Shown piece after piece: positions 1-9,536 of a stretch of 64,000 nucleotides of DNA; within the stretch, counting starts at the first letter, position 1; each line of letters opens with the position of its first letter. Location of the stretch: assembly GCF_016924835.1 (NCBI RefSeq), contig NZ_CP070480.1, forward strand, positions 1,798,001 through 1,862,000, read 5' to 3'. The notes beneath the pieces are model-generated. The model was not told the origin of the DNA. It saw nothing but the letters and a program-made list of their open reading frames with translations, and made no database searches. The stretch is from Rothia sp. ZJ932 (lineage in GTDB: Bacteria > Actinomycetota > Actinomycetes > Actinomycetales > Micrococcaceae). A program made the translations under genes and the position numbers.

Positions 1-2
1 CG

Positions 3-1139
3 CTGACTGTTGCCACAATTGCGGCTTTTTTGTTGGCGATTGACGGTCACCATCTGGTGCAGTCTCGCTTTGCGCTACTTGATATTTTCTTGATGTTTTG
101 GCTGTTGGCTACCTTCGTGTGTTTATTGGCTGATAGGACGCGGTCGCGGCGGTTATTAGCCCGTAGGGTAGCTGAGCATGCTGCAGCTCATGGAGGTCTG
201 CCGCATGATTCGTTCATGCGCTACGGACCGATGGTAGGGGTACGCTGGTGGCGTCTAGCTGCCGGTTTCACTGCGGGTATGGCAGTGGGCGTGAAGTGGA
301 ATGCCCTGTTTTTTATTGCTGTTTTTGGCGTCATGACGGTGCTCTGGGATCTCAATGCCCGCCGTATTGTGGGTGTTCGCCGCTGGTTAGTTGCCGGTGT
401 GTTCAAAGATGGCGTTCTGGCTTTTACCTACATGATCGTACTGGGTGCTGGCTGGTATTTACTAACCTGGGGCGGCTGGTTCACGTCAGATGATGGTTAC
501 AACAGACGTTGGGCGGCGGAGCACCCCGGCGAAGGTGTGCAGTGGCTACCGGCGGCATTGCGTTCTTTGTGGGAATACCACCGGAGTGCCTACGAATTTC
601 ATCAAGGTTTGGATTCCGATCACACCTACGAATCTCCTGCGTGGAAATGGCTGATTCTTGCACGCCCCACCTCTTACTATTATGAATCTCTTACTCAGGG
701 TGTTGATGGCTGTGCCGTTGAGAAGTGTTCTGCCGCAGTGCTGAATATAGGTAACCCGCTGATTTGGTGGTCGTTTATTGCAGCCATCCTTGTTGCTTTA
801 GTAGTGGTTTTGATTCGTAGAGACTGGCGTTTTATTGCCCTCTTAGCAGTATTTTTGGTGGGTTATCTTCCCTGGTTTATGTACCCGGAACGCACCATGT
901 TCTTCTTCTATGCTCTTTCTTTTGAGCCGTATCTGGTGCTACTTCTGGCAGGGGTGCTGGGGCTTGTGCTAGGACGCAGCACCTCTAGCGTGCGTAGACG
1001 CCGCATCGGCGTGGTGCTCGTCGGTGCTTACCTGGTCTTTGCTACCCTCTTGACCCTCTACTTCCTGCCCATTTGGAGTGCCCAGGTTATTCCCTACGAG
1101 CACTGGCGCTGGCGCATGTGGTTTGATTCGTGGATCTAA
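3..1139 (+). CDS. Dolichyl/polyprenyl-phosphate-mannose protein mannosyltransferase, C-terminal part (5' end outside window)
   Basis: The reading frame is open from the first bases, so the gene begins upstream of the window; the TTG at base 30 is an internal codon. The protein is a polytopic membrane enzyme that would transfer mannose from a polyprenyl-phosphate carrier to secreted proteins (PMT family, Rv1002c-like). Visible signatures are the HHLVQSRFALLD segment near the beginning, typical of the luminal loop after the catalytic N-terminal part, several hydrophobic helices, and the C-terminal PMT_4TMC-like stretch with the YYESL...CSAAVLNIGNPLIWW region followed by the PEERTMFFFYALSFEPY-like helix region (here YPERTMFFFYALSFEP). 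It ends just before a strong terminator and converges on the next gene. Family assignment is firm; the exact acceptor proteins cannot be inferred. Confidence 0.88.
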   Translation: MTVATIAAFLLAIDGHHLVQSRFALLDIFLMFWLLATFVCLLADRTRSRRLLARRVAEHAAAHGGLPHDSFMRYGPMVGVRWWRLAAGFTAGMAVGVKWNALFFIAVFGVMTVLWDLNARRIVGVRRWLVAGVFKDGVLAFTYMIVLGAGWYLLTWGGWFTSDDGYNRRWAAEHPGEGVQWLPAALRSLWEYHRSAYEFHQGLDSDHTYESPAWKWLILARPTSYYYESLTQGVDGCAVEKCSAAVLNIGNPLIWWSFIAAILVALVVVLIRRDWRFIALLAVFLVGYLPWFMYPERTMFFFYALSFEPYLVLLLAGVLGLVLGRSTSSVRRRRIGVVLVGAYLVFATLLTLYFLPIWSAQVIPYEHWRWRMWFDSWI

Positions 1140-1161
1140 TTTAAGCTTTCTTCCTCCTACT

Positions 1162-1207
1162 AAAAATGCTCCCGCTTGTGTCATAGCTGACCAAGCAGGA
1201 GCATTTT
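1162..1207. terminator. Bidirectional rho-independent terminator
   Basis: A 16-bp stem with one mismatch (arms 1162-1178 and 1192-1207) carries T runs on both strands. It lies between two convergent genes, the mannosyltransferase and the TIGR01906 membrane protein, and can serve both. Confidence 0.85.
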
Positions 1208-1218
1208 TTAGAAAGCAC

Positions 1219-2364
1219 TTACAGCACTGAGGACGAAAGTTTACGACGCAGCTCTAGACGGTCCGCAGCAACTTTTTCTTCGCGAGCTTTGCGTAGTTTG
1301 GTGGGCCAGGTGAGCATCATAATTAGCAGCGTAATAGCCAGGGTAATCAGCGCAACTGCGATACCCGCGTCCACCCAAAACTGCGGCGGGTAGAGACGAA
1401 TCAGAGTATCGGATGCGTGAAACTGCCAGTTGCCCTGCGGAAAGAAAACGTGGTGAAAGTTTTCAAAGAAACGTTCCCAACCCACAAAAGCTAAAGTACC
1501 CAGCGCCGCCATGAGTGCAAGGGTTGCCCAGCTGCCAGCAAAGAGACTGCGACGCACAGCTCCAGCGGCACGCTCTTTGAGGGTGCGGGAGCTCATCCAC
1601 GCCACAAGCCCAAGAATCATTGCAAGCGTCATTGCTATAAGCATGACGACCTTTACATCTGTCATATGCTCAACTTCAGAGGGCAAGAACCAGGTGACGT
1701 TTTTTTCGTTGCGTAGAGCGCCCAGGTAGCTCGCCGGGGCGAAGTTCAAGATGTAGTCCAGTCCGTAGGAACCCAACCGCATACGTTCTTCAGTGTTCAT
1801 ACCGTAGGTATCGGCAGGAAATCCCGGTCGATGGTATGCAAACCACAAGAAGGCGCTGCTGGCGACCACGCGCACCGCAAGAGCTAGGGTCAGCACGGGT
1901 ACTGCCATCCCCATCAGAAACTGGCGCAACTTCAACCATCGGGGGCGGTCTTCAACAGCCAGTTCTCGGGCGGACGCGCGTTCTTCAGCTTCCGTTGCAG
2001 CCACAGCGGCAACCGGCGCAGACTGCTCGGTCTCATCAGCCGCAGAGTTCAGGGTGGGCGCAGAACCCTCACCGGCTACAGCTACCGACTCGTCGAGGAG
2101 TTCTCGTACCTCAGGTAGAGGCATAGAATCTACCGGCGTCTTAGATACCCCGGTAACAGGCGCGTCCCGCGTCGCGGGGGATCCCATAGAAATAGCAGTA
2201 GGCTCCGAGCTGTCAAGCCCAGATTCCACTCTGCGGGCACGAAGCAGACGGTCTGCTGTTGCTCGCTGGGCAACAGCCTCGTCGTTATCATCAATCGCCG
2301 GTGTTAGATCATCCCAGTCACGCTCGGCACCCGCTAAGGGTTCCAGCGGTTCTTTCTCAGCCAT
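1219..2364 (-). CDS. TIGR01906 family integral membrane protein
   Basis: A 381-residue protein with about 150 residues of hydrophilic, charged N-terminus (E/D/A-rich, presumably cytoplasmic) followed by four to five predicted membrane helices. The region with HHVFFPQGNWQF and the following SDTLIRLYPPQFWVDA is the hallmark of the TIGR01906/DUF1461 membrane family, whose function is unknown. The start is placed at 2364 because an AGAAAGG-type ribosome site sits just upstream; the frame is open nine codons further, without such a site. The gene is convergent with the mannosyltransferase. The long N-terminal extension is probably disordered. Confidence 0.75.
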   Translation of the reverse strand: MAEKEPLEPLAGAERDWDDLTPAIDDNDEAVAQRATADRLLRARRVESGLDSSEPTAISMGSPATRDAPVTGVSKTPVDSMPLPEVRELLDESVAVAGEGSAPTLNSAADETEQSAPVAAVAATEAEERASARELAVEDRPRWLKLRQFLMGMAVPVLTLALAVRVVASSAFLWFAYHRPGFPADTYGMNTEERMRLGSYGLDYILNFAPASYLGALRNEKNVTWFLPSEVEHMTDVKVVMLIAMTLAMILGLVAWMSSRTLKERAAGAVRRSLFAGSWATLALMAALGTLAFVGWERFFENFHHVFFPQGNWQFHASDTLIRLYPPQFWVDAGIAVALITLAITLLIMMLTWPTKLRKAREEKVAADRLELRRKLSSSVL

Positions 2365-2396
2365 GAAAGCCTTTCTGTGGTCTCTATACAAAGAAA

Positions 2397-2462
2397 AAAT
2401 CCTCTCACACTCTACCGCACCGCCTTCTGAGTCAGCGGTGAGGGAGTAGGTGAGAGGATTAT
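2397..2462 (-). terminator. Terminator of the L,D-transpeptidase gene
   Basis: Outer stem arms 2399-2409 and 2450-2460 are perfectly complementary (AATCCTCTCAC with its inverse), with further inner pairing. On the minus strand the hairpin is followed by TTTTTTCTTT, so it ends transcription of the gene at 2493-3752. Confidence 0.8.
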
Positions 2463-2492
2463 CTTAAAGTTGTCGCGCGAAGGCTTCGGATG

Positions 2493-3752
2493 TTACCAGT
2501 TACCCCTGTAGTTCTCATCAGCGTATGAATCAAAGGGAATGTTCCAGTCGCCGTAGCCGTTATCAGGATCAGCCATGAGGTAACCGGTATTCACGGTTTC
2601 AACAACATCGCCCACATCAAAAGTATCGAAGAAGAACTTAGCATCGGCAAGCAGCATACCAATGCAACCGTGTGAGACATTGTAGTAACCCACGGAGCCC
2701 CATGCGCTCGGTAGCGCCTGGTGTACAAAAACACCCGAGTCTGTCAGACGTGAAGTCCAGGACGCAGTAAAGGGCTCATACCAGTGCGCATTGCTACGAT
2801 CCAAGCCTAAGGTGGTGGGATCAAACTTGTAGGTGGGTGCCTGTTCCTGAATAACAAGCTGACCAACAACAGAGGGCCACTCTGCGTTGCCCAAAGTAAT
2901 AGGAGCGGTATGCACTAACTCATCGTTCACGTACATCTTCATGGTCTTAGTGTTGTTATCAGCCAGCGCATAACGCTTCTCGCTGGTTTTAAAGTTCACC
3001 GCCGTATTGGAATTACCAATCATGCCGTTGCCCAAGTCAACGCCCAAAATATTAACCTTTACGGCAACATCGGTGTTAGCAGGCAGGTAGTCCTTAGTGC
3101 GAACGCGAGCCATGTAATCCGAGTACCAGCGCACACGAGGCTCAGTAACACCGTTGCCGGTGACCTCAATGAGCTTCTCCACCGCGTCCTTATTAATCAC
3201 AGGTTCAGAGAAGTTAATCTGAATAATCTGACCAACACCGTAGACGGCTCCCTCTTTGAGGTTCGTCATAGCATTAGCCTCGTTAACAGCTGAGACCGTA
3301 GTGAAGACGCTAGAACCCTTACCTTTGCCGCCCTCAGCATCTTCTGCCTCCCACTTCAAGGTGTACTCGGTATCAAAAGCCAAGTCCTCAGTAGAAGTCC
3401 AGGTGGTCTTATCTTCGCTTAACTCACCGGCAATATTTGCTTTACCAGCCATCAACTTAACCGAGGTAAAAGTAGCATCAGTGGCAGTAGCGACCACCGG
3501 GTTAACCGCTAGCACCGGGTTGAACTCCACCGCGTCTTTTTCGGGAGTAACAGCAACACTACCGACGAACTTCTGAGTGGGCGAAGCTGAGGGAGTAGAC
3601 GAAGCGGCCGCAGAGGCTGAGGCGCTAGAACCGGTACTCTCGGATTCAGCAGTGGAACAAGCAGCAAGCCCAAAAACAGAAGCTGCACCAACAGCGGTAA
3701 AGCTCAGAGCTTGGCGTCGTGAAGTTACGCTATCGCGAGGGGAAAAAGCCAC
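2493..3752 (-). CDS. L,D-transpeptidase with Ig-like domains, lipoprotein
   Basis: A 419-residue exported enzyme that would form 3-3 (LD) cross-links in peptidoglycan. The N-terminus has a twin-arginine-like SRRQALSF (residues 11-18), a hydrophobic core and a lipobox ending at Cys32, so a Tat- or Sec-exported lipoprotein is likely. A Ser/Ala/Thr-rich linker follows, then two Ig-like beta domains (about 60-270), then the YkuD catalytic domain with SHGCIGM, Cys near residue 363 being the nucleophile. This is the layout of mycobacterial LdtMt2-type enzymes. The C-terminus carries an aromatic, Asp/Asn-rich tail. The gene stands alone between terminators. Confidence is high for the enzyme class; the Tat route is inference. 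Confidence 0.92.
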   Translation of the reverse strand: MAFSPRDSVTSRRQALSFTAVGAASVFGLAACSTAESESTGSSASASAAASSTPSASPTQKFVGSVAVTPEKDAVEFNPVLAVNPVVATATDATFTSVKLMAGKANIAGELSEDKTTWTSTEDLAFDTEYTLKWEAEDAEGGKGKGSSVFTTVSAVNEANAMTNLKEGAVYGVGQIIQINFSEPVINKDAVEKLIEVTGNGVTEPRVRWYSDYMARVRTKDYLPANTDVAVKVNILGVDLGNGMIGNSNTAVNFKTSEKRYALADNNTKTMKMYVNDELVHTAPITLGNAEWPSVVGQLVIQEQAPTYKFDPTTLGLDRSNAHWYEPFTASWTSRLTDSGVFVHQALPSAWGSVGYYNVSHGCIGMLLADAKFFFDTFDVGDVVETVNTGYLMADPDNGYGDWNIPFDSYADENYRGNW

Positions 3753-3822
3753 GTAGATGAGTCCTTTACGATTTGGCTAAAAATAACATTCTTTCAAGAC
3801 TATCAGCAAACGGAGCAATAAA

Positions 3823-3851
3823 AAATGCGTATCCGTGTGAGATACGCATTT
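3823..3851 (-). terminator. Terminator of the whiB2-DUF3499 unit
   Basis: An 11-bp perfect stem (3823-3833 with 3841-3851) is followed on the minus strand by TTTTTTATTG. It lies downstream of the DUF3499 stop codon and upstream of the L,D-transpeptidase start. Confidence 0.8.
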
Positions 3852-3913
3852 CATCTTCAAGGATAATTTTGATATTTCAAAAGTTTATGAACGAAGCTTA
3901 AGATACCTACCCT

Positions 3914-4180
3914 TTAGACGCTGCGAAGCGGTGGGTAGTTACCATCGTTCTGCGCAACGGGTGCGGAAGCGTCCGAGCCTGACATCGGCAATCGAACAAC
4001 CTGCCAGCCTTGGGGCGCGGTCAAACGGTCAGCATGAAACTCGCACAGATCGTAGGCGTGGGGTTCGCGATGGGTAGAAAGTACACCGATCACCGCAGTT
4101 GAGTCTGCGTAGGCGTAGGTGAGGGTGAAAATAGCTTCGCGAGTACAGGTCTGACGCGAGCAGAGACGTTGCTGAGCCAT
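3914..4180 (-). CDS. DUF3499 family protein
   Basis: An 88-residue protein of unknown function found in actinobacteria, usually next to a WhiB2-type gene as here. Three Cys and several His residues (CSRQTC near the N-terminus and DLCEFHADRL in the middle) look like a small zinc- or metal-binding fold; this is inference. It lies 18 bases downstream of the whiB gene on the same strand and is probably cotranscribed with it, ahead of the terminator at 3823-3851. The ATG start is supported by conservation of the MAQQRLCSR-type beginning rather than by a strong ribosome site. Confidence 0.8.
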   Translation of the reverse strand: MAQQRLCSRQTCTREAIFTLTYAYADSTAVIGVLSTHREPHAYDLCEFHADRLTAPQGWQVVRLPMSGSDASAPVAQNDGNYPPLRSV

Positions 4181-4198
4181 AAAAACGGTCTTCTTTCT

Positions 4199-4657
4199 TT
4201 AGATATTCTGCTTGCGAAGGCGACGACGTTCACGCTCTGACAAACCGCCCCAAATACCGAAACGCTCATCATTTTCCATGGCGTAATCCAAGCATGCCTG
4301 ACGTACAGGGCATTCGCTACATACGCGCTTAGCATCGCGAGTTGAGCCACCCTTTTCAGGGAAAAAAGCCTCGGGATCGGTCTGAGCACAGAGAGCATCT
4401 GCCTGCCATGCCAGCTCACCATCATCACCGTCGGTACTGTACAGACCGGCAGCCGCCTCCCACAAAGACAGCGCATCGGGATCGTTGGAGAAGAGATCTA
4501 CGTTTTTAGCAACGGGTACTTTTTGCTGTTTCTGGGCAGCTTCACGTGCCTCAGCCGCAGCAAGAAAATCATTAGCCTGCAAATCAAGGTACTGAGTGTA
4601 ACGCTGGCTTGCACCAGAATACCCTGGGTCACTCCCGTAGTGAGTCAACGAACCCAT
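4199..4657 (-). CDS. whiB: WhiB family iron-sulfur transcriptional regulator (WhiB2/WhmD-like)
   Basis: A 152-residue protein with the WhiB domain in its C-terminal half: Cys90, then Cys113-X2-Cys116-X5-Cys122 to hold a [4Fe-4S] cluster, followed by the GIWGGLSERERRRLR turn and basic tail typical of the family. WhiB2/WhmD proteins bind the principal sigma factor and control septation and cell division genes. The roughly 85-residue N-terminal extension and the neighbourhood (DUF3499, TIGR03089, purE/purK, LCP) resemble the mycobacterial whiB2 region. An upstream GAAGGGA is the likely ribosome site. Family is certain; the WhiB2 subgroup is inferred from context. Confidence 0.92.
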   Translation of the reverse strand: MGSLTHYGSDPGYSGASQRYTQYLDLQANDFLAAAEAREAAQKQQKVPVAKNVDLFSNDPDALSLWEAAAGLYSTDGDDGELAWQADALCAQTDPEAFFPEKGGSTRDAKRVCSECPVRQACLDYAMENDERFGIWGGLSERERRRLRKQNI

Positions 4658-5027
4658 AGTTCTTAATAGTCCCTTCGTATTCTCGTGACATTTGCTTCCG
4701 GCTCCACTCGTTGTGGAGCAGACAAAGTGATGCCACTGATGACGACGCGTGTGGGTGTCCTAGCCTGCCAACCACTGTTTAACAGTCAGCGGGGCAGATT
4801 AGCCACATCATCATTACACGTGTGTAATACGCGATTCGTCAAACTGAGTCAGTAAATTAACGGGTGTTGAAACAACCATATTCACATTGTCATGAGTTTT
4901 TATGATATAAGGCAAAGCGCTCATTTGCATAATAAAGGTGACCTACCCCTCCTTTATGTGGTGTGTTGGGAGGTCATGAGCTTCAATGCTTTTGCTCACC
5001 CTCCTTTTAGTTTTGTAAGTTGGTTTC
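4658..5027. promoter_or_regulatory. Divergent intergenic region between whiB and the TIGR03089 gene
   Basis: This 370-base stretch separates two divergent genes and must hold promoters for both. It is richer in A+T than its surroundings. It contains a short inverted repeat (ATAAAGG with CCTTTAT near 4940-4960), the direct/inverted GGTGACCT and AGGTCA pair at about 4937-4977, and ACACGTGTGT near 4817-4826. No coding frame in it looks real. I cannot assign -35/-10 boxes with confidence. Confidence 0.4.
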
Positions 5028-5780
5028 ATGTCTCAGCTATCTTTCGCACATTTTATGGACTCCCTTAAAATCCGCCAGACGCCAGCCCTCATCTGGTACG
5101 GCGCCCCCGGTGAGCGCATTGAGCTTTCCGGCAGGGTGCTCGATAACTGGGTATCCAAGTCTGCTAATTTTTTGTACGAAGAGTGCGATATTGAAGTCGG
5201 CGATACTATCAGTCTGCCTGCGGCTGCCCATTGGCGCAGTGTTGCCCTTTCCTTAGCCGCTTTGCGGGTGGGCGCTGTGGCGAGCGTCCGCACAGGCACT
5301 GATGAGGCGCAAGATGAACCCTACCAAGTGGCGGCAGGTTTCTCGCCCGAAGATTTCAGCTCGGTAGATGCGAACGTCTATGCCTTGGTTGAAGTAGCAG
5401 CCTTGGGCATGCGCTATATGGGCGAGATTCCCACCGACCGCGAGTACGTGGACTACACCAGTGAAGTGCGCGCCTATGCTGATCTTTACATGGGGTTCAA
5501 CCAGCCAACCCCCGATACTCCCGCCTTGAGCGACAGTACCCACCGCCAACTGATAACGCGCGTCATTGACCTTAGTCAACAGATTAAAGAGCAGGTGCCA
5601 GAGGGGGTTCAAGCGCTAGAGGTCACTGGGTCACCGGCGCTAGCGGTCGCTGAAATTCTAGCCGTGATGCACGCTGGTTACGCGGTTATTATCCTCGATG
5701 ACCGGTTTGATTTCACAGCAGGCGACCGCCACCTAAAAATTTACGCAGACGAACGCGCCCAGATACTGCAGCATTCATAA
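5028..5780 (+). CDS. TIGR03089 family protein (AMP-ligase-like N-terminal fragment fold)
   Basis: A 250-residue actinobacterial protein resembling only the N-terminal part of acyl-CoA synthetase/AMP-binding enzymes (compare the WYGAPGERIELSGRVLDNWV and GDTISLPAAAHWRSVALSLA stretches). It lacks the ATP-binding P-loop and C-terminal adenylation motifs, so it is unlikely to be an active ligase; function unknown. The family is conserved near the LCP and purE/purK genes in actinobacteria, as seen here. The gene lies 69 bases before purK on the same strand. The ATG start has only a weak ribosome site. Confidence 0.8.
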   Translation: MSQLSFAHFMDSLKIRQTPALIWYGAPGERIELSGRVLDNWVSKSANFLYEECDIEVGDTISLPAAAHWRSVALSLAALRVGAVASVRTGTDEAQDEPYQVAAGFSPEDFSSVDANVYALVEVAALGMRYMGEIPTDREYVDYTSEVRAYADLYMGFNQPTPDTPALSDSTHRQLITRVIDLSQQIKEQVPEGVQALEVTGSPALAVAEILAVMHAGYAVIILDDRFDFTAGDRHLKIYADERAQILQHS

Positions 5781-5849
5781 AACGCTCAGCACCCCTACCC
5801 ACTGAACAACGGCTTTTAGAAAGACCGATAAGCAGGTAGCCTAGAGACT

Positions 5850-7040
5850 GTGACTTACCCTGTAACTGGACCTAAAATTGGCGTCGTTGGTGGCGGACAG
5901 CTTGCCCGCATGATGGCACCCGCCGCCACCGAGCTCGGCTTCAATCTACGCGTACTCGCTGAGACCCCCGACGTGTGTGCTGTGCCCGCAGTGAAAAATA
6001 CTCCCGTAGGCGACTACAAAGATTTCGAGGCTCTGCGCGAGTTCGCCCGCGATGTTGATGTATTGACCTTTGATCACGAACATGTACCCGGTGACTTTCT
6101 GCGCGCTCTCATCGCAGAAGGCGTCAACGTGCAACCCCGCCCCGATGCTCTGATCTATGCGCAGGACAAAATCGAGATGCGCAAGGCAATTGATAAGCTG
6201 GGGCTTCCCAACCCCGTGTGGGCTGAGGTCACCACCCTTGATGCGCTTCTTGAATTTGGTGATACCACCGGCTGGCCCGTAGTGCTCAAAACTCCGCGCG
6301 GTGGCTACGACGGCAAAGGCGTCATGGTTCTCGATACCCGTGATGAAGCGCTGAACGCTGAAGTTGAAGCGTGGTTCAATGCGCTTGCAGATCGCGCTGA
6401 TTTTTCTTCTCTGCTGGTTGAGCAAAAAGTACCTTTCACCCGTGAGCTTTCCGCCCTCGTTGCCCGCAGAGACTCAGGTGAAGTGCGCGCATGGCCCCTT
6501 GCTGAGTCTATTCAGGTGAACTCAGTCTGCGATGAAGTCATCGCCCCTGCACCCGACCTCTCCCAGAGCGTCGCTCAGGCAGCTGCCGACGCCGTTACCC
6601 TCATTGCCTCAGAACTTGGCGTCACCGGTGTGATGGCTGCTGAGCTTTTTGAAGTACCCGGTACCGAGCACGGCTTCTTAGTTAATGAACTTGCTATGCG
6701 CCCGCACAACTCCGGTCACTGGACCCAAGACGGCTCCGTCACCAGCCAGTTCGAGCAGCATCTACGCGCAGTTCTTAACCTGCCACTAGGTGACACCTCG
6801 GTCAAGGGCGAGGTTGCGCTTATGAAGAACTTCCTCGGCGGTAATAATAAAGACCTCTTTGGAGTTTTGGGCAAGGTTCTCTCCACAGACGCGCGCGCCA
6901 AAGTTCACCTCTACGGCAAGGGAGTACGCGCCGGCCGCAAAATCGGGCACATCAACATGACCGGCGCCGCAGCCGAACTCAACCAGATGCGCTCATCAGC
7001 CGCGTCCTGCGCCGTACTTTTCACTGACGGCGCTGCCTAA
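5850..7040 (+). CDS. purK: N5-carboxyaminoimidazole ribonucleotide synthase
   Basis: A 396-residue ATP-grasp enzyme that carboxylates AIR with bicarbonate and ATP to N5-CAIR, the substrate of PurE encoded next door. It shows the N-terminal [12 protein letters not shown] nucleotide-fold motif, the ATP-grasp segment with [15 protein letters not shown], and the C-terminal [13 protein letters not shown] motif. The start is a GTG at 5850; the conserved motifs begin about ten codons later, as is usual for the family. A 37-base gap to purE suggests one transcript. Confidence 0.96.
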   Translation: MTYPVTGPKIGVVGGGQLARMMAPAATELGFNLRVLAETPDVCAVPAVKNTPVGDYKDFEALREFARDVDVLTFDHEHVPGDFLRALIAEGVNVQPRPDALIYAQDKIEMRKAIDKLGLPNPVWAEVTTLDALLEFGDTTGWPVVLKTPRGGYDGKGVMVLDTRDEALNAEVEAWFNALADRADFSSLLVEQKVPFTRELSALVARRDSGEVRAWPLAESIQVNSVCDEVIAPAPDLSQSVAQAAADAVTLIASELGVTGVMAAELFEVPGTEHGFLVNELAMRPHNSGHWTQDGSVTSQFEQHLRAVLNLPLGDTSVKGEVALMKNFLGGNNKDLFGVLGKVLSTDARAKVHLYGKGVRAGRKIGHINMTGAAAELNQMRSSAASCAVLFTDGAA

Positions 7041-7077
7041 ATTTTCTACCAAGATTACTAGCAAGAAGGAGAACACC

Positions 7078-7731
7078 GTGAGCTCCCCCTTTGAATCAAC
7101 CCAACCCATCGTTGGAATCGTCATGGGCTCAGACTCAGACTGGCACGTCATGGAAGCCGCCGCCCAGGTTCTTGAAGAATTCGGCATCGCTTACGAAGCA
7201 GACGTTATCTCAGCCCACCGCATGCCCGAAGATATGGTCGCCTACGGTCGTAAAGCACACGAGCGCGGCATTCGCGTCATTATTGCTGGTGCCGGTGGTG
7301 CAGCCCACCTGCCAGGCATGCTCGCCTCGCTCACTCCCCTGCCTGTCATTGGTGTGCCCGTCAAGCTCAAGAGCCTAGACGGCATGGATTCTTTGCTCTC
7401 CATCGTGCAGATGCCCGCCGGTGTTCCCGTTGCCACTGTTTCTATTGATGGGGCACGTAACGCTGGTTTGCTCGCACTACGCATACTGGGAGCAGGAGCT
7501 GATGACTTCGCCCAGCAGGTACGCAGCGACCTCATTGACTTCGCGGCATCGCTACGTCAAACCGCGATGGACAAAGGCGCAGCACTGCGTTCCAAAGTCG
7601 GCGAGCGCCGCGAAGACCTCGAAGAAGATAATTCGCACATCACCACTATCGCTGATGCGGCGCACTCAGCTCGTCAGCCCCACACTGATATTCCCTCCGA
7701 TGATGACTACCGAGAGCCCTACGCACCCTAA
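7078..7731 (+). CDS. purE: N5-carboxyaminoimidazole ribonucleotide mutase
   Basis: PurE converts N5-CAIR to CAIR in purine synthesis. The class I motifs are present: [10 protein letters not shown], the VISAHRMPE loop and the [14 protein letters not shown] active-site segment. The GTG start is preceded by AAGAAGGAG with good spacing. At 217 residues it is some 45-50 residues longer than typical PurE; the extra C-terminal tail (from about residue 165) is charged, probably disordered, and not part of the enzyme core. It follows purK directly. Confidence 0.96.
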   Translation: MSSPFESTQPIVGIVMGSDSDWHVMEAAAQVLEEFGIAYEADVISAHRMPEDMVAYGRKAHERGIRVIIAGAGGAAHLPGMLASLTPLPVIGVPVKLKSLDGMDSLLSIVQMPAGVPVATVSIDGARNAGLLALRILGAGADDFAQQVRSDLIDFAASLRQTAMDKGAALRSKVGERREDLEEDNSHITTIADAAHSARQPHTDIPSDDDYREPYAP

Positions 7732-7866
7732 GCCCAGCACAGGGTAACAACGGAGAGTTTTCAGTTTTCTTCGCTACGGTGGTATCACTGCTTGTTCTAT
7801 GGGTAGGCACAGATGCTGCCGTAGGAATTTTAAAGACTTTGGGTAGAAGGTAAGGTAAAGGATTAG

Positions 7867-9438
7867 GTGATGGCAGCTAGAGAGAGAAACTCCGCAGGTC
7901 GTCAGCAACCGCGACGGGGCTCTATTAGCGCAGTCCGGGTGAAGGGAGATAAGCTTTCGCGTCCGCAGTACACCGACCCTCTCCACCACCCTGAGTATGC
8001 CTCTGATCAGTTGCGGGTACGTCGTGCGTGGATTTTCGTTCTCCTCACACTCCTCGTACCGGGTTCTGTACAGCTCATTGCAGGTAACAAGCGTTTAGGT
8101 CGCAGGGCATTGACCGTGACCCTTACGGTATGGGTGCTCATAGCTCTAGGAATTTTCTTAGGGGTTACTGCTCGAACCGCTATCTTTTCAGCTCTTACCA
8201 GCCAGAGTTTCTTGTTTATTTTGGTGGGTATTTTATCTCTTTTGGCAGCAGGCTGGATTTATCTCTTTTTTGATGCGTTGCGCGTTATTCGCCTCAAGAC
8301 TTTACCTGCCCGCGCTCGCGTTCCGGTGGTGTTAGGTCTGGTTGCTCTGACAGCTATTACCGGTGGTGGGCTTGCCTACAGCGCCTATATTGCTTCGGTA
8401 GGACGCAACGCCCTGGGAAATATTTTTGCCGGTTCTGGAACGCTCACCCAACATGAGGGTAGGTATAACATCCTTCTCATGGGCGGGGACGCCGGTGCGG
8501 ACCGCGTCGGGCGCCGCCCCGATTCTATGACGGTGGTGAGCATTGACGGCGCTACCGGTCAAGCTGTGACGATTTCGGTTCCACGCAACTTACAAAATGC
8601 TCCTTTCTCGCAGGATTCTCCCCTGTGGCAGGTATACCCTGAGGGCTTCAACTGCGGTGATAAGTGCATCTTGAACGCCCTCTATACCGATGTGAGCGCT
8701 AATCACCCGAGTCTTTATCCTGAGGCAAAAGATCCGGGGGCAGAAGCTATGATGGATGCGGTCTCTGGGATTTTGGGCATTGAGGTTGAGAACTACGTGC
8801 TAGTTGATATGCAGGGTTTCTCAACCATGATTGATGCCCTCGGTGGTATTACCATCGATGTGGGTGGCTATGTTCCTATCGGGGGCGGTACCCACGCTGT
8901 GACCGGTGAGCCTAACCCCATTGAGGGTTACATTGAGCCGGGTATTCAGCATCTCGATGGGTTTCATGCCCTGTGGTATGCTCGCTCCCGTGAGGGTGCC
9001 TCTGACTATGATCGTGAAGCGCGCCAGCGCTGTGTGCAGGCTGCCATGCTCAAGCAGTTAGAACCGGCAAATGTGCTCACTAAGTTTGCCGATATCGCTG
9101 CAGCGGGTGAGCAGATTATTGAGACTAATCTTCCCGAATCAGGTCTGAGCGAGCTGGGTGATATCGCCCTGAAATCTCGTCAGTACGATCTTATTCAGTT
9201 CGCTATCGCCCCGCCCTATTTTGACCCGATGTTCCCGACCTACCCTGATTTTGATGAGGTACACAGCCGGGTGGATCAGGTGCTAGTGGACTCAGCTGAG
9301 GGTAAAAGCCCTCAGCCGATGGCGCAGGGAGTTGGGTCTGTGGCGCATCAGGTGGTTTTTGAGCAGGCAGATGGCACGGTAGTTCCTCTCATGACAGCGT
9401 CAGAACTTACCCCCAACGGAACCTGTTCGGTGCCCTAA
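7867..9438 (+). CDS. LytR-CpsA-Psr (LCP) family cell wall polymer ligase
   Basis: A 523-residue membrane enzyme expected to transfer teichoic-acid-like or other glycopolymers from polyprenyl carriers to peptidoglycan. The N-terminal half holds about four hydrophobic helices (near residues 57-175), more than the single anchor of classical LCP proteins. The extracellular LCP domain follows, with GGDAGADRVGRRPDSM and later the HALWYARSREGASDYDR segment containing the catalytic arginines. GTG at 7867 is directly followed by ATG at 7870, with AAGGATTAG upstream, so either could be the start. It lies in the cluster also holding femX. Confidence 0.9.
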   Translation: MMAARERNSAGRQQPRRGSISAVRVKGDKLSRPQYTDPLHHPEYASDQLRVRRAWIFVLLTLLVPGSVQLIAGNKRLGRRALTVTLTVWVLIALGIFLGVTARTAIFSALTSQSFLFILVGILSLLAAGWIYLFFDALRVIRLKTLPARARVPVVLGLVALTAITGGGLAYSAYIASVGRNALGNIFAGSGTLTQHEGRYNILLMGGDAGADRVGRRPDSMTVVSIDGATGQAVTISVPRNLQNAPFSQDSPLWQVYPEGFNCGDKCILNALYTDVSANHPSLYPEAKDPGAEAMMDAVSGILGIEVENYVLVDMQGFSTMIDALGGITIDVGGYVPIGGGTHAVTGEPNPIEGYIEPGIQHLDGFHALWYARSREGASDYDREARQRCVQAAMLKQLEPANVLTKFADIAAAGEQIIETNLPESGLSELGDIALKSRQYDLIQFAIAPPYFDPMFPTYPDFDEVHSRVDQVLVDSAEGKSPQPMAQGVGSVAHQVVFEQADGTVVPLMTASELTPNGTCSVP

Positions 9439-9536
9439 CCATCGTTATAAGAACTCAGTCGCTGTGCCCAACACCGCGTCTGCACACCCTGCCCCTACCT
9501 TAGACCTGGTACGGGGCAACCGGTACACTGGAGCGC